Source of the DNA: Caulobacterales bacterium
GTDB taxonomy: Bacteria > Pseudomonadota > Alphaproteobacteria > Caulobacterales > Caulobacteraceae
Reading direction: 5' to 3'
Assembly (NCBI GenBank): GCA_947480815.1
Contig: CANKEA010000105.1
Coordinates: 1-5,395 of the forward strand
DNA length: 5,395 nucleotides
A model generated the notes under the pieces. It was given only the letters and a program-made list of their open reading frames with translations. It had not been told where the DNA came from and ran no database searches. The number at the start of each line of letters is the position of its first letter. The stretch's first letter is position 1. The position numbers and the translations under genes are program-made. Shown piece after piece: positions 1 through 5,395 of this stretch.

Positions 1-334
1 CGACACAGTCCGGCTCTAGTCCGATCTCCTCATTGGCCTCGCGCACCGCGGTCTGCAGCGGGGTCTCACCCGGGTCGCATCGCCCACCGGGGAAGGCGAT
101 CTGGCCCGTATGCCGACGCAAGGAGTCGGCACGCCGCGTCAGCAGCACCGAAAGGCCCTCCTCTCGGCGGATCAGGCCAACGAGCACAGCGGCAGGGGCG
201 GCGGCACCAACGGCAAAGTCATCGTGAAAATCGAGGTCGTCCCGCACGGGGGCGGCTTCGGGCGGAGGCTCGCCCAGCGCGATCAGACGGCTGACCAGCC
301 ACTCGCGCCCAGGATCAAGAGGCAGGCCCGTCAT
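1..334 (-). CDS. Nudix hydrolase, CoA pyrophosphatase type (C-terminus cut by window edge)
   Basis: Hydrolase expected to cleave CoA or acyl-CoA to 4'-phosphopantetheine and 3',5'-ADP, in the cytoplasm. Reading down from the ATG at 334-332 gives 111 codons, starting [12 protein letters not shown], before the left edge. The Nudix box is complete at about residues 80-102: GGRCDPGE, seven residues, then REANEEIGL, which keeps the catalytic E-x-x-E-E pattern. Just before it, [11 protein letters not shown] followed by [10 protein letters not shown] fits the CoA-specific Nudix signature (L-[LVF]-T-x-R-[SA]-x3-R-x3-G-x3-F-P-G-G). Family members are usually about 190-220 residues, so roughly half is missing. 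The start overlaps the DUF1285 stop as ATGA, and GGAG (343-346) lies 8 nt upstream of the ATG, so it is likely coupled to that gene. The substrate is inferred from the signature only. Confidence 0.9.
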   Translation of the reverse strand, partial: MTGLPLDPGREWLVSRLIALGEPPPEAAPVRDDLDFHDDFAVGAAAPAAVLVGLIRREEGLSVLLTRRADSLRRHTGQIAFPGGRCDPGETPLQTAVREANEEIGLEPDCV

Positions 335-888
335 ACTGTAGGCTCCAGCGAAAACCATGCGTCATTGGATCGAACCGACAGGGGACCTTCGTCATCCGGA
401 AAGGGCGTGGCTAGAGCGGCCAATTCATAGAACACGGGTCGCGAGATCAGGGCCTCCAGCCCGCCACGGATATGGATATAGGGGCGAGGGGTGCCGCCAT
501 CACCATGGGCGACACGGATCGGATGGTCCGGCCCAGCCTCGACCATATCACCGACATTGGTCACGAACCGAAGAAGGCCAGACTTGGAGCTATCGACGCC
601 CACGGTGATGAACGGAGCATCCTCGACGACGATCGTCAGCTTTTCGCTTGGCGTCACCAGCACAAAGCCGTCAGCGTCCTTGCGCAGAACCGTGGAAAAC
701 AAGCGCACCAGTGGCTGGCGGCCGATCGGTGATCCTTCGTGCAACCAAAGGCCGTCGGCACGGATTCGGATATCGATCGCGCCACAGCGAGGAGGATTCC
801 AAAGATGCACCGGCGCGACACCGCGCGTCACCCCAGCCTGCGCCGCCTGGGCTATGGCCTCTAGCCCGCTCTTGTTCACCTCACCCAT
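331..888 (-). CDS. DUF1285 domain-containing protein
   Basis: A 185-residue cytoplasmic protein of unknown biochemical role. I recognise the DUF1285 pattern: LWNP at 29-32, then C-G-A-I-D-I-R-I and [13 protein letters not shown] at about 35-57, [15 protein letters not shown] at 60-74, LVTPSEKL at 77-84, VEDAPF at 88-93, and a C-terminal [20 protein letters not shown] at about 137-156. The length is normal for the family. No signal peptide or membrane segment is visible. The ATG at 888 has no Shine-Dalgarno sequence, but a good promoter match ends just before it, so the mRNA may be leaderless. The stop overlaps the next gene's ATG (ATGA), linking it to the CoA-type Nudix hydrolase. From memory, this pairing recurs in alphaproteobacteria, often with a CCA tRNA nucleotidyltransferase downstream. 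That would lie off the left edge and is not seen here. Confidence 0.88.
   Translation of the reverse strand: MGEVNKSGLEAIAQAAQAGVTRGVAPVHLWNPPRCGAIDIRIRADGLWLHEGSPIGRQPLVRLFSTVLRKDADGFVLVTPSEKLTIVVEDAPFITVGVDSSKSGLLRFVTNVGDMVEAGPDHPIRVAHGDGGTPRPYIHIRGGLEALISRPVFYELAALATPFPDDEGPLSVRSNDAWFSLEPTV
343..346 (-). promoter_or_regulatory. Ribosome binding site of the Nudix gene
   Basis: GGAG on the minus strand, 8 nt before the ATG at 334. It lies inside the 3' end of the DUF1285 gene and supports the ATGA-overlapping start. Confidence 0.6.
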
Positions 889-894
889 GGTCTT

Positions 895-922
895 GAACTA
901 GGCTCAAGTGCGGCAAGGTCAA
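895..922 (-). promoter_or_regulatory. Probable sigma-73-like promoter of the DUF1285-Nudix operon, leaderless
   Basis: On the minus strand, TTGACCT (922-916), a 13-bp spacer and CCTAGTTC (902-895) resemble the Caulobacter housekeeping consensus TTGACGS-N10-14-GCTANAWC; the -10 matches 6 of 8 positions. The -10 ends 6 nt before the ATG at 888, so transcription would start at or next to the start codon. This agrees with the absence of a Shine-Dalgarno sequence. The -10 also lies within an imperfect inverted repeat with CTTGA/TCAAG arms (892-908), which could be a regulator site or coincidence. Confidence 0.5.
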
Positions 923-929
923 GGAACAG

Positions 930-1418
930 CTAGCGCAGCACGCCCGATAGCGCCTTGGGCTCACCCGATGCGAGCCAGCGCATAAGGACGCGTTTTTGAT
1001 CCACCGAGCCTGGCATGGTTACGCAGTTTGCCAGGTCGGCACGAAAACCCAGCCGTTCGAAAAACGTCGAATCACCGACTAACAGCACGGCGCAGCACCC
1101 CGCGACCTTGGCGGCCTCGCAGGCCGCGTTGACCAGGGCGGCCCCGGCACCAGAGTTGCGGGCACCCGATTCCACGGCCAGCGGCCCTAGAAACGCCAGG
1201 GACGTCGCCCCAACGGTCACATCCCACATCCGCGCCACGCCAATCAGCTGATCGGCGTCGAAGGCGCAGACCGAAAGATCCGGGCGAAAATTTGCGCCCT
1301 CGCGCACCCGCTCGCTGACTTTGGTCAGGCGACCGGGCCCAAACGCCCGCTCGATCAGGGCGTCAACCGCGCGAGCGTCATTGGCGGTTTCGGGTTTCAG
1401 TATGAGGGTGTTGGTCAT
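930..1418 (-). CDS. GNAT family N-acetyltransferase, YhbS-like
   Basis: A 162-residue GNAT-fold acetyltransferase that would use acetyl-CoA on an unknown acceptor, in the cytoplasm. The N-terminus (LKPETANDARAVDALIERAF) is the usual first strand and helix. FLGPLAV at 76-82 is the central strand, followed by the acetyl-CoA pyrophosphate loop R87-N-S-G90-A-G92 (R/Q-x-x-G-x-G/A). VLLVGDSTFFERLGF at about 111-125 is typical of the YhbS group (COG3153). I chose the ATG at 1418: it begins just before the fold and has AGGA 10 nt upstream. An in-frame TTG at 1445 would add nine residues with no family support. The gene is divergent from the MFS exporter, with 191 bp between the starts, and ends 41 bp before DUF1285, which has its own promoter. 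The substrate cannot be predicted. Confidence 0.87.
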   Translation of the reverse strand: MTNTLILKPETANDARAVDALIERAFGPGRLTKVSERVREGANFRPDLSVCAFDADQLIGVARMWDVTVGATSLAFLGPLAVESGARNSGAGAALVNAACEAAKVAGCCAVLLVGDSTFFERLGFRADLANCVTMPGSVDQKRVLMRWLASGEPKALSGVLR

Positions 1419-1448
1419 TGCAGCACGGTCCTGCGGAAGCGACAAAGG

Positions 1449-1469
1449 GCTCCGGAGGCGGTCCGGAGC
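1449..1469. repeat. Perfect inverted repeat in the GNAT/MFS intergenic region
   Basis: GCTCCGGA (1449-1456), spacer GGCGG, then TCCGGAGC (1462-1469): a perfect 8-bp-arm inverted repeat 30 bp upstream of the GNAT start codon. It directly follows a candidate -10 for that gene (1478-1471). It could be a repressor operator over the transcription start or a hairpin at the 5' end of the GNAT mRNA. There is no T-run on either side, so it is not an ordinary terminator. Confidence 0.55.
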
Positions 1470-1470
1470 G

Positions 1471-1478
1471 GTTCTAAC
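1471..1478 (-). promoter_or_regulatory. Candidate -10 element for the GNAT gene
   Basis: GTTAGAAC on the minus strand matches 7 of 8 positions of the Caulobacter -10 consensus GCTANAWC. No convincing TTGAC-like -35 lies at the right distance, so the call is tentative. If used, the start site would fall within the inverted repeat at 1449-1469. Confidence 0.3.
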
Positions 1479-1482
1479 GTCG

Positions 1483-1499
1483 AATGGCGCAAATGGCGC
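1483..1499. repeat. Short direct repeat AATGGCGC x2
   Basis: AATGGCGC at 1483-1490 is repeated at 1492-1499 with a single base between, a 9-bp period. It lies just upstream of the candidate GNAT -10, where an activator or repressor could bind. It is short enough to be chance in GC-rich DNA. Confidence 0.3.
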
Positions 1500-1573
1500 C
1501 GCGGGCTCGTCGCAGGAAGCGTTTCATTCGGGGCGCGATAGGGCCGCCAAGCTCGCACGTCAACCTTCCCCGA

Positions 1574-1602
1574 TTGCAGGTAGCGGCGGCGCGGTCCAGA
1601 AT
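1574..1602 (+). promoter_or_regulatory. Weak candidate promoter of the MFS gene
   Basis: TTGCAGG (1574-1580), 14 bp, then TCCAGAAT (1595-1602) is a partial match to TTGACGS-N10-14-GCTANAWC. It would place the transcript start about at the ATG at 1610, which has no clear Shine-Dalgarno sequence. Both elements are imperfect. Confidence 0.25.
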
Positions 1603-1609
1603 TAGCCGG

Positions 1610-2857
1610 ATGAGCGACGCCCAAACCGCCAGCGCGCGCGAACTGCTGGACCATCCTGACTATATGCGTTTCTGGATGATCCGCGTGCTGACCGTCATCG
1701 GCACCCAGATTCAGGCCGTATCGATCGGCTGGCAGGTCTATGCCATCGCGCGGCTGCACAATGGCGTGGCTCAGAGTGCCTTCATCGTTGGTATGATCGG
1801 GCTGGCGCAATTCCTGCCTTTGCTGGCCCTTTGCCTAGTGGCTGGCGCGACTGCCGACCGCTATGATAGACGCAAAATCGTCGCCTGTGCCCAGGCGCTT
1901 GATGCCATTTGCGCCTGCGCCTTGGCGATCCTGGCCTGGATGGGATCGACCAAGCTGTGGCCGATCTTCGTCGTCGCGGTCTTCTTTGGCGCCGGACGCT
2001 CGTTCTTCGCCCCTGCCAATACGGCCATGGCTAGTATGGTCGTGCCAAGACGGCTGTTGCCCCGCGCCATCGCTTGGAACTCAATCGCCTGGCAGGGCGG
2101 GGCCATATTTGGACCGGCGTTGGGCGGCCTGCTGTGTGGATTTTCCCCGGCCCTGGCCTTCGCAGTTTCCGGGGCGCTGTTTTTGGGCGGATTGATGCTC
2201 AACCGCATGCTGGTTTCCAATACCAAGCCAGAGCATGTGCCCGGTGTAACGCGCGGCGCTCTGATCCGGGAAGGCATCGCCTACGTCTGGAGCAACAAGA
2301 TCGTGCTGGGCTCGATCTCTTTGGACCTCGCGGCTGTGCTGCTGGGCGGTGCCACCGCCCTCTTGCCCGTGTTTGCGCGCGATGTGCTGCAAGTCGGTGC
2401 CCAGGGCTTTGGTGTGCTACGGGCCGGGCCGGCGTTTGGCGCGACCCTGATGGGCCTCTATCTGGCCGCCAATCCGATCAAGCGTCATGCCGGACTGGCG
2501 ATGTTCTACGGCGTAGCAACGTTCGGGGTCGCGGTGACGGTGTTTGGCCTATCCAAGATCATGGTGTTGTCGGTAGCGGCCCTTGCGGTGCTGGGCGCAG
2601 CAGACATGATCTCGGTCTACGTGCGTCAGACGCTGATCCAACTGGCAACGCCCGATGCTATGCGCGGGCGAGTTTCGGCTGTTTCCAGCGTATTTGTTGG
2701 CGCGTCCAACGAGTTTGGCGAGTTCGAAACCGGAATCGTGGCCCGGTTCATTGGGCCCGTCGGCGCGGCTGTCTTCGGAGGCTTAGCCTCGATAGGTATA
2801 ACGGGACTGTGGGCCTTACTGTTCCCGCAACTGCGCAAGGCTGACCGTCTGACCTAA
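1610..2857 (+). CDS. MFS transporter, MFS_3 (EntS-like) family exporter
   Basis: A 415-residue inner-membrane protein of the major facilitator superfamily, expected to export a small molecule using the proton gradient. Length and about 12 hydrophobic segments fit the family. Residues 79-89 (G-x-x-ADR-x-x-RRK) form motif A between helices 2 and 3. The C-terminal MRGRVSAVSSVFVGASNEFG with EFETG (about 361-385) and the closing LFPQLRKADRL are typical of MFS_3, the group of the enterobactin exporter EntS. I chose the ATG at 1610 (MSDAQTASARELL) because family proteins begin shortly before the DHPDYMRFW segment. The in-frame ATG at 1484 would add 42 basic residues and cover the divergent regulatory region. 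No strong Shine-Dalgarno sequence precedes 1610. No siderophore genes are nearby, so the substrate is unknown. The gene is divergent from the GNAT gene, and the two may share control. Confidence 0.88.
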   Translation: MSDAQTASARELLDHPDYMRFWMIRVLTVIGTQIQAVSIGWQVYAIARLHNGVAQSAFIVGMIGLAQFLPLLALCLVAGATADRYDRRKIVACAQALDAICACALAILAWMGSTKLWPIFVVAVFFGAGRSFFAPANTAMASMVVPRRLLPRAIAWNSIAWQGGAIFGPALGGLLCGFSPALAFAVSGALFLGGLMLNRMLVSNTKPEHVPGVTRGALIREGIAYVWSNKIVLGSISLDLAAVLLGGATALLPVFARDVLQVGAQGFGVLRAGPAFGATLMGLYLAANPIKRHAGLAMFYGVATFGVAVTVFGLSKIMVLSVAALAVLGAADMISVYVRQTLIQLATPDAMRGRVSAVSSVFVGASNEFGEFETGIVARFIGPVGAAVFGGLASIGITGLWALLFPQLRKADRLT

Positions 2858-2884
2858 ACTCGACGTCATTTACGCTCACCTTGC

Positions 2885-2914
2885 TTGACCAGACCCCCGG
2901 GTTCGCGCTTATTC
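2885..2914 (+). promoter_or_regulatory. Candidate promoter of the cysteine-rich repeat protein gene
   Basis: TTGACCA (2885-2891), 15 bp, then GCTTATTC (2907-2914) resembles the Caulobacter housekeeping consensus, with 6 of 8 positions of the -10 matched and the spacer one base over the usual range. The predicted start near 2921 leaves a leader of about 25 nt carrying the Shine-Dalgarno sequence. No terminator is visible between the MFS stop (2857) and here, so read-through from the MFS gene is also possible. Confidence 0.4.
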
Positions 2915-2934
2915 CCGCCCAAGGGAACAGACCC

Positions 2935-2939
2935 AGGAG
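2935..2939 (+). promoter_or_regulatory. Ribosome binding site deciding the start at 2947
   Basis: AGGAG lies 7 nt before the ATG at 2947. With the signal peptide that begins there, it settles the start against the upstream in-frame TTG at 2881. Confidence 0.8.
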
Positions 2940-2946
2940 ACTACAG

Positions 2947-4311
2947 ATGAAACTGAGCAAGATGGGACTGGCCGCCATAGCGGCGCTCGTCCTCTTGAGC
3001 CCGGCGGCGGCCTTCGCCCAGAAGGCCCCCAAGATCGATGAAAAAAACCACAAGCGTGGCCAGGCGGAAGCTCCGGCGATTGTCGCCGCGACCGGTTCGG
3101 GCTGCACCGTGGCTGACGCGCTGTTCATTGGCGAGGTCGACGACCCCAAGGCCAAGACCCACACGAGCTTCTACGAAGTGGCGTGCCAGGGCTCGATGGG
3201 CCGCGTGGTTCAAAAGGTCGCCAGCACCGATAAGAAGGCACCGGCACCCATCGCCGACAAGCTATCCACCTTTGACTGCCTGAGCACCTCCGTGCCCCAA
3301 GGTGGCAAGCCCAACAGCCTGATGTGCGTTCTTCCGGCCAATGCCAATGCGATGACCGGCCTCGCGCCCTTCGTGGCCAAGGCAGGCGTGAACTGCGAGA
3401 TCACCAACGCGCGCGCCATCGGTCAGACGGCAACCAACGCCTATTTCGAAGTCGCCTGCTCCAACAAGCGTGGCTACATCCTCGCGACGTCCGCTACCTT
3501 GGACCCCTCAAAGGAAGTTGGGCCCAGCAGCTGCCTGCTCTACGAGGACGGTGCCGCGATCTCCTGCATCCTTAGCAAGCGAGACGACCAGTTGACGGTC
3601 GCCAACGTCCTGGCCGCCTCGGCTGACCCGATGTGCCAAGTCAAGGATCGTCGCTACCTGCTCAGCACGGTCGCCGGCGATGAATATTATGAAGTGGCCT
3701 GCGCAAGTGGGACCGGCTTCATGGTCGTGTCGGACCCCAAGGGCGCGTTCAAAAGCAAGATCGATTGCGCCAATGCCGACCAGATCAGCGGTGGCTGCAC
3801 CCTGACCGACATCAAGACGGCCAAGACTGCTGACAACGCGCTCTACACCAAACTGGCTAAGGCCGGTGGCTTCAACTGCGACGTCTCGGGCTATCGCGCC
3901 CTCGGCTCCGACGCCAATGGCGAGTCGGTCGAGCTGCAATGCGGCAATCGGCCCGACGGGGCCTTGGGCGTGCTGCCCAAGACCGGCAACGGCCGCTTCT
4001 ATAACTGCGCCGCCGCCCAGACGACCGGCTACCGCTGCAACCTCACCAAGCCGGAAGCGGCCAATATGCTGCTCACCGCCGCGGTGAAGAAGGCGCGTCC
4101 GACCTCAACCTGCCAGGTTTCGGAATCGAAGTTTATCGGTGCCTCCGCTGACGCTGGCTTCGTTGAAGTCGCCTGCGCCGATAAGGAGCCGGGCTACGTG
4201 CTGCGCTATCCCAAGACCAGCGACCAGGCGACGGATGCACTCTACTGCACCCAGACCAAGACCCTGATCGGCATTGGATGCGGCCTGCCGACGAATATCG
4301 TCAAAGGCTAA
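2947..4311 (+). CDS. Secreted cysteine-rich protein with five tandem four-cysteine repeats, unknown family
   Basis: A 454-residue protein of no family I recognise. Residues 1-24 are a Sec signal peptide: basic start MKLSK, hydrophobic core, AFA|Q cleavage. A charged linker runs to about 45. The rest is five diverged repeats of 78-97 residues, each with four cysteines: C53/80/111/127, C150/171/196/207, C230/252/274/284, C311/332/354/364, C389/410/434/445. Those 20 are all the cysteines present. Each repeat begins C-x-V/I, often has R/K-x-[IL]-G a few residues on, and reaches its second cysteine in a [YF]-[YFV]-E-V-A-C core, degenerate in repeat 4 (VELQC). A G-[YF]-[IVM]-[LV] strand and a C-x(9-15)-C pair follow. 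Two disulfides per repeat, formed in the periplasm or outside, are inferred. There is no tryptophan and only two histidines (35, 72), which argues against His-based metal binding. No membrane anchor, lipobox or enzyme motif is visible. A structural, binding or envelope role is possible, but function is unknown. Confidence 0.92.
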   Translation: MKLSKMGLAAIAALVLLSPAAAFAQKAPKIDEKNHKRGQAEAPAIVAATGSGCTVADALFIGEVDDPKAKTHTSFYEVACQGSMGRVVQKVASTDKKAPAPIADKLSTFDCLSTSVPQGGKPNSLMCVLPANANAMTGLAPFVAKAGVNCEITNARAIGQTATNAYFEVACSNKRGYILATSATLDPSKEVGPSSCLLYEDGAAISCILSKRDDQLTVANVLAASADPMCQVKDRRYLLSTVAGDEYYEVACASGTGFMVVSDPKGAFKSKIDCANADQISGGCTLTDIKTAKTADNALYTKLAKAGGFNCDVSGYRALGSDANGESVELQCGNRPDGALGVLPKTGNGRFYNCAAAQTTGYRCNLTKPEAANMLLTAAVKKARPTSTCQVSESKFIGASADAGFVEVACADKEPGYVLRYPKTSDQATDALYCTQTKTLIGIGCGLPTNIVKG

Positions 4312-4340
4312 ACCCGCTTATCAAGCTGCAATATAGCAAG

Positions 4341-4369
4341 CCCGCCGGGAGCGATCCCGGCGGGATTTT
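4341..4369 (+). terminator. Rho-independent terminator of the repeat protein gene
   Basis: A perfect 10-bp GC-rich stem, CCCGCCGGGA (4341-4350) and TCCCGGCGGG (4355-4364), closes on a GCGA (GNRA-type) tetraloop and is followed by ATTTT. It begins 29 bp after the stop at 4311. The T-run is only on the plus-strand side, so it mainly serves the repeat protein gene, although it could also stall transcription arriving from pyrC. Confidence 0.9.
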
Positions 4370-4480
4370 CATTGCCGGACACTTTGATGATCGCTGACGG
4401 ATCGTGTCGATCCAGGCACAGCGCAACCCACACCTTGGCAACACAACGCCGATCCAAGGCCTTGTCAGATCAAGCGTGGC
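4370..4480. other. Convergent intergenic spacer, nothing convincing
   Basis: About 110 bp lie between the terminator at 4341-4369 and the pyrC stop. The spacer holds only short GATC-containing repeats and the palindrome CAAGGCCTTG (4455-4464). I see no gene, T-run hairpin or RNA structure that I would defend. Confidence 0.5.
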
Positions 4481-5395
4481 CTAGCCGGCCAGGGTGGATT
4501 GAAACCGCACAGGCGCACCCAAGGATGGGGCGGAGATTTCGCCGTCGCGCATAACCACTGCACCGCGAATGATCGTGGCCATGGGCCAGCCCTTGGCTAG
4601 GAATCCATCGAACGGGGTCCAGCCCACACGGCTGGCGCTCTGGGCGTGGGTGATGGTTTTACGGGCCTTCAGATCGACAATCGTCAAGTCAGCGTCGAAG
4701 CCGACGGCCAAGCGGCCCTTGTCAGCCAGACCGAACAACCGATTGGCACCATGGCTGGTCAGATCGACCAAGCGCTCAAGCGTGAGCTTTCCCTCGGCGA
4801 CATGCGTCAGCATGATCGGCAGCAGGGTCTGCACCCCGGGCATTCCCGAAGGCGACGCCGGATAGGACAGAGCCTTTTCCTCGCGCGTATGCGGGGCATG
4901 GTCCGAGCCCAGCACATCGACAATACCCTGATCGAGGCCCCACCAGACGCCGGCGCGGTGGTGGACGTCGCGGATCGGCGGGTTCATCTGAGCAAAGCCC
5001 TGCAGCCGCTCATAGTCCTCTGGCCCCACCAGCGTCAGGTGCTGCGGTGTGCATTCAACGCTGGCCACGTCCTTGTGGTCGGCCAGGTACCGCATCTCAT
5101 CGGCGGTGGTGACGTGCAAAACGTGGATCTGCTTGCCCAGGCCACGCGCGATGCGCACCAGCCGCTCAGTGGACTGAATTGCAGTCTGAGCGTCGCGCAC
5201 CTCAGGATGACTGGTCCAGTCGCCGTCTCGGGCTAAAGGACGGCGCTCGGCAAGACGGTACTCATCCTCGGAGTGGAAGGCGGCACGGCGGTTCACATGC
5301 CGCAGAATCTGTTCGATGCCATCATCGTCCTGCACCAGCAGATCACCGGTCGATGCCCCCATGAACACCTTAACCCCGCAACAGCCCGGCAGGCG
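4481..5395 (-). CDS. pyrC: Dihydroorotase PyrC (N-terminus cut by window edge)
   Basis: Catalyses reversible ring closure of N-carbamoyl-aspartate to dihydroorotate, the third step of pyrimidine biosynthesis, in the cytoplasm. The visible 304 residues are the C-terminal part; the reading frame is open to the right edge, starting RLPGCCGVKVFMG. A GTG at 5368 and an ATG at 5362 lie inside this conserved stretch and are not the start. Visible metal and active-site regions, numbered from the edge: FHSED with H41, HVLHVTT with H91 and H94, and SDHAPH with D165. TREEK, SPSGMPGVQT and a C-terminal GFDADLTIVDL, typical of cyclic amidohydrolases, follow. The first HxH motif is off-window. The sequence resembles the bacterial class I-type (PyrC-multi) dihydroorotase group more than allantoinase or hydantoinase, which remain less likely alternatives. 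The gene converges on the repeat protein gene. No clear terminator of its own is seen after the TAG at 4483-4481. Confidence 0.85.
   Translation of the reverse strand, partial: RLPGCCGVKVFMGASTGDLLVQDDDGIEQILRHVNRRAAFHSEDEYRLAERRPLARDGDWTSHPEVRDAQTAIQSTERLVRIARGLGKQIHVLHVTTADEMRYLADHKDVASVECTPQHLTLVGPEDYERLQGFAQMNPPIRDVHHRAGVWWGLDQGIVDVLGSDHAPHTREEKALSYPASPSGMPGVQTLLPIMLTHVAEGKLTLERLVDLTSHGANRLFGLADKGRLAVGFDADLTIVDLKARKTITHAQSASRVGWTPFDGFLAKGWPMATIIRGAVVMRDGEISAPSLGAPVRFQSTLAG

Noticed and set aside
1419..1445. TTG start nine codons upstream for the GNAT protein
   Set aside because: A GGAG does lie 4 nt before it, but the spacing is short and the added residues precede the fold. The ATG at 1418 is preferred.
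1484..1609. 42-codon N-terminal extension of the MFS protein from the ATG at 1484
   Set aside because: It is Arg/Ala-rich, not family-like, and covers the divergent control region. The ATG at 1610 gives a normal MFS_3 start.
2074..2844. Long plus-strand open frame (256 codons) inside the MFS gene
   Set aside because: It is a shadow frame of the exporter, rich in Arg/Gly/Cys as expected from GC-rich out-of-frame reading, and has no recognisable motif.
2881..2946. TTG start 22 codons upstream of the repeat protein
   Set aside because: It would bury the signal peptide. The ATG at 2947 has a good AGGAG, and the TTG overlaps the candidate -35.
3508..3939. Minus-strand open frame of 143 codons within the repeat protein gene
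   Set aside because: It is antisense to the cysteine repeats, and the plus frame has a signal peptide, Shine-Dalgarno sequence and repeat structure.
4455..4464. Palindrome CAAGGCCTTG downstream of pyrC
   Set aside because: It is a 10-bp palindrome without loop or T-run, so it is not a terminator, and it is short enough to be chance.
4646..5236. Plus-strand open frame of 196 codons opposite pyrC
   Set aside because: It lies antisense to clearly conserved dihydroorotase sequence, and its composition (His/Arg/Gln-rich) is typical of an antisense frame.
1..5395. Mobile element, CRISPR or defence system
   Set aside because: No transposase, integrase, spaced direct repeats or recognisable defence protein is present on either strand.

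Overview
The window reads as a stretch of chromosome from a GC-rich alphaproteobacterium, most likely in or near the Caulobacterales. This rests on three things: the style of the DUF1285, Nudix and PyrC proteins, GC-rich codon use throughout, and promoter-like sequences that fit the Caulobacter housekeeping consensus (TTGACGS, 10-14 bp, GCTANAWC). The assignment is inference from recall, not from a search. No mobile element, CRISPR array, rRNA or tRNA was seen, and coding density is high.

Left part, minus strand (1-1418). Three genes run right to left. First is a YhbS-like GNAT acetyltransferase (930-1418). It is followed by a DUF1285 protein (331-888) that has its own probable leaderless promoter. 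Last is a Nudix hydrolase of the CoA pyrophosphatase type, cut by the left edge (1-334), whose start overlaps the DUF1285 stop as ATGA. The DUF1285 and Nudix genes are almost certainly translationally coupled.

Middle, plus strand (1610-4311). A 12-helix MFS_3-type exporter is divergent from the GNAT gene across about 190 bp. That gap holds a perfect 8-bp-arm inverted repeat and a short tandem repeat. Next comes a 454-residue secreted protein (2947-4311) of no family I recognise. It consists of a signal peptide, a short linker and five diverged tandem repeats of about 80 residues. Each repeat has exactly four cysteines, 20 in all, with a recurring [YF]-x-E-V-A-C core. The gene ends in a strong intrinsic terminator (4341-4369).

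Right part, minus strand (4481-5395). The C-terminal 304 residues of a class I-type dihydroorotase (PyrC, pyrimidine biosynthesis) converge on the repeat protein gene. Its N-terminus, with the first metal-binding HxH motif, lies beyond the right edge.

The genes do not form one pathway. The left operon looks like housekeeping and metabolite clean-up, the GNAT/MFS pair looks like small-molecule modification and export, and PyrC is core metabolism. The five-repeat cysteine-rich exported protein is the one item that looks genuinely undescribed.
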